Shown here one piece after another: positions 58,776 to 64,000 of a stretch of 64,000 nt of DNA. Numbering within the stretch: the stretch's first letter is position 1; each line of letters begins with the position of its first letter. A program made the position numbers and the translations under genes. The DNA comes from Rhexocercosporidium sp. MPI-PUGE-AT-0058. Its lineage: Eukaryota; Ascomycota; Leotiomycetes; Helotiales. Location of the stretch: the NCBI GenBank assembly GCA_020746875.1, contig JAGTJL010000017.1, positions 1,178,001 through 1,242,000 on the forward strand, read 5' to 3'. The notes beneath the pieces were generated by a model. It ran no database searches. It was not told the DNA's origin and saw nothing but the letters and a program-made list of their open reading frames with translations.

Positions 58776-59152
58776 TCCCCTTAAGTGCGACTCACACAGG
58801 CCTTCAGGCTGTGCCGCCTGTAGGGGTACGCTAAGTGGCCCCGCATTACAGGGCATATTGGCGCTGCTGCGGGATGTCAACAAAGAGGTAAACAAACCCT
58901 CTTGTACTAGCCGTCGAAGTGCTTCCAATTTTGGCTGTAAACAGTGTCAATTACACTTTTGTAATAACGGAGAGTGTTCCAATGTGTATTATCGGAGATA
59001 AATAAAATCGACACTGCTAAAAGGTCTTGATTTGTATGGTATGTGCAGGGGGTTCAACAGCCTGAGTTTAGTGAGGCTCGCTTAATTAGTGACTCGCTAC
59101 AGGGCCACTTACAGCGCTCTTCAGGCTGTGCGACGAATCGCACTTGAGGGGA
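58776..59152. mobile_element. Short TIR-bounded element with transposase-like tail
   Basis: 377 bp bounded by near-identical inverted ends: TCCCCTTAAGTGCGACTC on the left against the complement of GAATCGCACTTGAGGGGA on the right, with TA immediately outside both ends (possible TA target duplication). Subterminal AAGTGGCC and AGGCTGTG motifs also recur. Inside, on +, an open segment (about 58870-59000) encodes FGCKQCQLHFCNNGECSNVY and then a stop: C-x2-C-x4-C-x4-C, resembling the cysteine-rich tails of piggyBac-type (DDE_Tnp_1_7) transposases. This looks like an internally deleted non-autonomous element. The superfamily is uncertain, because a TA site would not fit piggyBac, whose target is TTAA; a TTAA does occur inside the left end. 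Confidence 0.55.
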
Positions 59153-60093
59153 TAGTAGGCCATGCCGAAAAAGACCCTGAAAACGACACCCCACTTCTCG
59201 TATCGCGCTTTCCAATTCCCGTCATCCTCTACATCCCGGATACAGAAGCAAAAAGCAAAAACGGAGACCAAAAGCAGGAAGTGAAAACGAAGGGCTCGAA
59301 AACCAACCTCACCGACTTACTGTACGGCCCGCCGATTCGGGACTTGTAAATACCAACACCAATATCAAACCTGGTGGAATACCCCCCCCCCCCCGCCAAA
59401 GACAACAAAAGGAGAAGATTAGGTGACGGACCGAGAGCACCGTAAGCGCTTCACTCCTTCGCCGAGTTATGTGTTGTGCTTGAAAATGAAATAATGTATT
59501 TAATTCTCTCTCTACGTCTATCCCGCGAAGCAAATAAAATGAGGAAGCAATCTCCGTCTTGCTTCACCCCACCACACTCTTAATATCGACATAACGCATG
59601 AAAGCGTACATACAGACACAGTCCATCTCATCAATCTCATCAGTCTCATCAATCTCATATACTCAACAACCAGCGCATCAAGAGCCATCCCTTACTTTCG
59701 GGCATTTGCTGTTTCCCCATCACATATCATCAATCTGAAAATGTAAATGCAGATGCAGCCTCAACCCAAAGCAGAAACGTAAGCACCGCCGCTCAACAGC
59801 ACAAACCACCCATTCGGAAGAGTGGCCATCCGAAAACGGAAGAGATGAGCTGAGCGTGGACCAGCTTGCAGCGGTGTGAAACGGGAATAAGAAAGTGGAA
59901 AAGGGTGACATGTCGTATTTCTTCTGTTCACATGAGACGAGACGAGACAATCGGACGCAGCAAGCGGTGAAGGTATATCACAATCCCGAGGAAGCGGTTG
60001 TGGAGTCCGCCTCCGCGGGATGAGCAGAGGACGGTGTAGGGGTCTTTCGATCACCGAGTAGTCAAGAAGTGATCATGAAGTCGTTTGCGTTGT
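59153..60093. other. Intergenic region downstream of the Vip1 gene
   Basis: Nearly 1 kb with no supported gene. It includes a poly-C run at 59382-59394 and a CATCAATCT-type repeat at about 59622-59661. The right part is the 3' flank of the Vip1-type gene. Confidence 0.5.
59382..59394. repeat. Poly-C tract
   Basis: Homopolymer of about 13 C, prone to sequencing error. Confidence 0.8.
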
Positions 60094-63000
60094 TTATGGC
60101 GCTTCAGTCGCCCCGGTCGCTCCGGTCGGTACGAGCGGTCCAGTCGGTTCGGTTTGCAGATGCTCTTGAACTTGCCCATTTTCTTGTCCCTGTGGCTGCG
60201 TCTGCATCGACGTTGTAGTTGGAAGAGTATCCAGACTACTCGGCCTGCGGTAGAAGTCATCGGAGGGAGCACCCTCGTGTTGTAGTTCCGCCGGACTTTG
60301 CATCGTAGGATGCGAATCGCTCGTGTTGATTGTGGTACTGAGTGTTGGTTGGTCATCCTGATCTTCTTTCTTGTGAAATGTGTGGGATTCGCTGAGGTTG
60401 ACTGCTAAGAAGCTTTTGGGAAGTTTGACTCTGTTGGAAGGTTTGTTAGTATTTTTTCCCTCGCATTTATTGTAGAAAGGGCGGGGAGAACAAAGGAAGA
60501 GACGTACTGGTGAAACTTCGCTCGGAGTGACTCGATGACCTCCTTCCAATCCATATGCGAGGTCAAGCTTCGTCGCGGTGCGCAGCTGATGCAGTGCTTG
60601 CTGTCTAATTGCACATCCAATGGGTCGAAAGTATGGCAACCTGGACTGATAGTGATGCGAATTGAGTACGCGTATTTTGCAACGTCTTCCACACCAGGAG
60701 GGGTCTTATTCTCAGATTCATACAGCTCAAAGCATATATGCGAGAGGTAGTCGAGTTCCGGAATGGCACTTCGCTTTATCTTCGTCGTGATACCGCCTTC
60801 GAGAATACAGTTGAGGAGAGTGTAGATGTGGGACTCTTTGGTGAAGTAGATGAAGGATTTGGCGTCATCGGAAGCTTGCATTTCCTCCAGATCCTGCACG
60901 ATTTCCTTGAGCAGAGGAAGGGATGTCAGTAATCCAATCTCCAACTTCTCCGCATCAGTCATCCCGTATTCTTGAGGACAAATGTAATCGAATAGAACCT
61001 TGGCCATCTTGTATAGTTCTCGTAACTTTTCCAGCCTGGCATCAGTTTTTGCCTTCGTCTGGCTACTGCCCGTGAACAAGCGAAAGTACTGCTCGGGTGT
61101 TTCTTCAGAAGTCTTGCTTCCAACCATGACGGATCTACGTCTGAACATACGCCGATGAAGACTTTTGTTCGTCTCGGACTTCTCGAAAGCCACGGTCTGA
61201 CTGTCTACCGCGGATTCCTCCGGCTCCCTAGGTTGCGCCTTCTGCTTTTCGATTCCCTTCGATTCTGCTGCGATGGCTTCCTCTTCCTCAGCAAGAATGG
61301 TCTTGCTTGGGGTAAATACCCATTCCAAGAATTGGCGATTGTGTAGAGCATCGAACTTCATGGTATCATACAATTCAGAAATCTTGCTAGGATCCACCTT
61401 TTCGGCATCGCAAAATTCGCCGAATAGCTTCTCCCATCTCTCCTTGAACAGCTCTGCATCTTCACCACAGCACCAACGCGATTGGATGTTACCTGTTGCT
61501 GTTGCTTGCGAAAGAGCATTACCAATGGGGGTTGATTCCGACCTCTCCTTGTCACCGGGGTTTGCAATGGCATTGAGCGATGATGATGCACCTCCATATA
61601 GCTTGCTGTAATTGGCGCGCATGACCCTTCGATGGAACTTCATCAACTGGACCACATATCTCTGAACAATGGACGGCTCTGGCATGTTCGCAGGCCATGC
61701 GAATTGTGGCGGTGCCTCATTTCCTTGACGAAGTAGACCTTTTAGCCTCTTCTTGACCTTATCCATCTCATCCTTTGCAGCATTAGAGTCGTCGAGGAGA
61801 TCCTTGCGAACAGTGATGAAATCAGTTGGGAGTTCCTTCTGATCAGTAAAGGCGGACGCCCAGATCTGTGCACTTGTAGTAACACGTCGTTCCGAGCTGC
61901 TGAACACATGGACCTCATCGAGAACCTCCTTGTTCATCAGCAGAAGATCATTACGCATGTTTTCTCCTAACTCCTGAGACTGATACCTTGCTGAATGAGT
62001 AGGCTCTCCACCCCATTTGACGATGAGTTGGAGCTTATCAAGAATGAGACTGTTCTCTGCAGCTGTAATTCTGGAGAGAGTCACCCCAGATAAGGAGTCT
62101 TGTCGCTTGGGCGATCTTCCGACGGGCTCTTCACCATCCACGTGGCATTCATCGCCGCCATGTGTCTCGGGTTCCTTGACATTCTTCAAAGCTTCTGAGA
62201 CGTCGTTCAGTCCCGCCTCGTCGAGTGACCCTAGCGTGGTTACTAATAGCTCCTCTGGCTTTCGCTTTCTGAACATGGGCTTGATCTGGACTTTCGTACC
62301 AGCCCATCCGCCTTTCTTCGCAAGTACGTTCTTTAAGGTCCGGAGCTTCTCTCGATCTTCGATACCTTCTTGTAACGCCTCATCAACAGCGACAGCCACA
62401 CTATCAAGGGCGGCTTCTCCAGTAAGGAGTACTTCTTCTTGATGACCCTTCAGCAACTCTATGAATGGTCGGGTGTGGAAAGTAAACTTGTACTTTTGCT
62501 TGGGCGTTCGGTCCGCATGACGAACAACAGATACCATTCCTTTAAGCTTCCAAGTATGCTTTGGTGCGGGAGGAGGTGGTGGAGGCATGTCCCCGTTCGT
62601 AACACTAGTAGCGGGTGTGGGAGTCGATGGCACTGTGGATGGAGCGGTGGACGGTGCGCTAGACGGCAGAGTGACGGCAGGAGGTGGTAGGAGAGATTGG
62701 GATGGAATTGGGGGTAGTGGAAGCCCTCTGTCCGCACCGGGAGGCGATGTTTTCGGAGTCGGTACTGCAGAAGCCTCGGGCGAACCACCCTGAGGTGTAG
62801 ACTTCTTGTGATGATGTGCATGTGAATGAAGTTTGGACATACTTGGGGATTTTGCGAGAATTTGTTGAAACGCAGAGCGATGTCCCTCTTTGGCAACTGC
62901 TTCTTTTCGACTGACTGGGCTGACAGTTCCGTCTGGCTGAGGCGAAGTGACGCTGGAGGTAACTCCTGATGTAAGGCCCATCTGTCTTTGCTTGTCTTTG

Positions 63001-64000
63001 ATGAACATATCTTTCAGTATCCTCGAGCATTGATCATAGTATTCTTCATTGTCCTTGACGAAGCTCCAACCATTAACATCTATGACGAAACTTTTTCCTT
63101 CTGCACGTAACAGATCAAAGCCGCAGACTCGTTGACCAAAACTAGTAGCAATCCGGCTTGCCATTGCAGTCTCCTCTTTTGATAGGCTGGTAATATAACG
63201 GACTTCTTTGCCATGAGTGTTTCGCCTGACCAAACCATCCACAACTGGGGACTTTCGAGTCTCGGCATGGCAATAGGTAGGTCCAACCGTGTATGCCTTG
63301 ACGTCTTCCGAGTTATCGACCTTCATGAACTTTTCGTAGAGGTAACTGCTTCCTGGTTCGAGAATGGCTCTTGGAGTATTCATGTCCTCGACCCATTCGG
63401 AACTCTTGTTGCCAATCTTGCGGAACAATTTTCGAGCTCCACCTCCTTGACTCTTGGGAAAGTAGATGCAGATGTTGTGATCTTCTCCGCTGATCGGCTT
63501 TTCGACGAATGGTTTCGCCAATAATGTTCCATCCACACTCAAGGTATCCCCATCATCAAGTAGTTCGACCTTTCGGGGAGCTCTGCATTGCCCACCTGTA
63601 CCATCTTCTGGACCTTCAAGAACAACTCCCGTCGTGTCCTTCAAATGCTGAGCCATCTCTGCTGTGAGAATGCTTGGTCCACCATCACGATTGACTTCTA
63701 CTCGCTTCGGTGTTGGGACATTGATCTTGTCTAGGATCATCAGACAGATCCGACGATCCCAAAGCATTTTCTGCATGGGAACATCATTGACACAGAATGG
63801 CTTCCGTGCTTTGACATAAGCAATTGCCTTATCCAGAGGAAAGCCATCGGAGTAGAATGATATCAAGAAGTCACAGACGGGCCAATTCTCCACATCTTCG
63901 TCCAATATAACCTTATCACCAAAGACAACCACTTCAAACTCGCCCTTTGATATCAAGCGATTCAAGATGTTGCGACTGGGCTTGCTTCGAGCTTTCACGT
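60094..64000 (-). CDS. vip1: Vip1/Asp1 (PPIP5K) inositol pyrophosphate kinase-phosphatase, 5' partial
   Basis: Bifunctional enzyme: an ATP-grasp kinase phosphorylates IP6/IP7 at position 1 and a histidine-acid-phosphatase-like domain removes that phosphate; it signals in phosphate, cell-wall and polarity control. The gene runs off the right edge, so the N-terminus is missing. Exons in window: 64000..60508 and 60430..60094 (intron 77 nt, GTACGT..ACAG), about 1275 aa. It begins in the conserved ARSKPSRNILNRLISKG; the kinase domain spans about 1-340 (CVNDVPMQKMLWDRR; VEKPISGEDHNICIYFP; FVIDVNGWSFVKDNEEYYD). A Pro/Ser/Thr-rich linker follows at about 395-480. The phosphatase domain opens with VSVVRHADRTPKQKYKF (about 490) and includes VHVFSSSERRVTTSAQ and KESHIYTLLN. 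The second exon restores the conserved VKLPKSF ending and adds a tail of about 100 residues rich in Gln, Thr and Pro. Confidence 0.95.

Noticed and set aside
1..64000. CRISPR array, operon or other prokaryotic system
   Set aside because: Introns, fungal protein families and spacing show eukaryotic nuclear DNA; no regularly spaced repeats of CRISPR type.

Overview
The window is nuclear DNA of a filamentous ascomycete (Pezizomycotina). The evidence is short introns of 50-117 nt with GT..AG ends and CTAAC-like branch points, Zn(II)2Cys6 proteins, an NpgA-type phosphopantetheinyl transferase, a Vip1/Asp1 inositol pyrophosphate synthase and fungal-only families (DUF7726, DUF8021). A helotialean/leotiomycete origin is a guess from overall gene character, not something the sequence proves. 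I found no convincing tRNA, rRNA or CRISPR array.

Layout. 0.6-6.4 kb: NpgA-like PPTase (one intron), Fps1-like aquaglyceroporin (two introns) and an NmrA-like protein whose 3' end appears frameshifted, all on +. 10.2-12.8 kb: alpha/beta hydrolase (two introns) and a DUF7726 protein, both +. 12.9-13.4 kb: three related exon-like segments of about 30 codons. 14.3-17.3 kb: a five-exon + gene encoding many zinc-cluster-like cysteine modules, the most unusual gene here, followed convergently by a cysteine-rich protein on - (17.6-18.5 kb). 18.5-36.6 kb: gene-poor, broken only by a Zn(II)2Cys6 transcription factor on - (24.95-26.2 kb) and a multiply frameshifted relic on - (28.6-29.4 kb). 36.6-42.5 kb: pirin (-), glyoxalase-fold protein (+), F-box protein (+) and a secreted DUF8021 protein (-). 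46.7-48.1 kb: a MOSC-domain protein (+). 48-60 kb: gene-poor, with a small C-x2-C protein (-, 51.5 kb), simple repeats, an ACGT-rich motif cluster and a short TIR-bounded element (58.8-59.2 kb). 60.1-64 kb: the 3' part of the Vip1/PPIP5K gene (-), which runs off the right edge.

The genes do not form an obvious pathway or biosynthetic cluster. The PPTase would serve PKS, NRPS and lysine biosynthesis genome-wide, and no PKS or NRPS is present here. The aquaglyceroporin (osmotic glycerol export) and Vip1 (inositol pyrophosphate signalling) are housekeeping/signalling genes. The multi-zinc-cluster gene and the exon-like repeats upstream of it are the best candidates for something undescribed.
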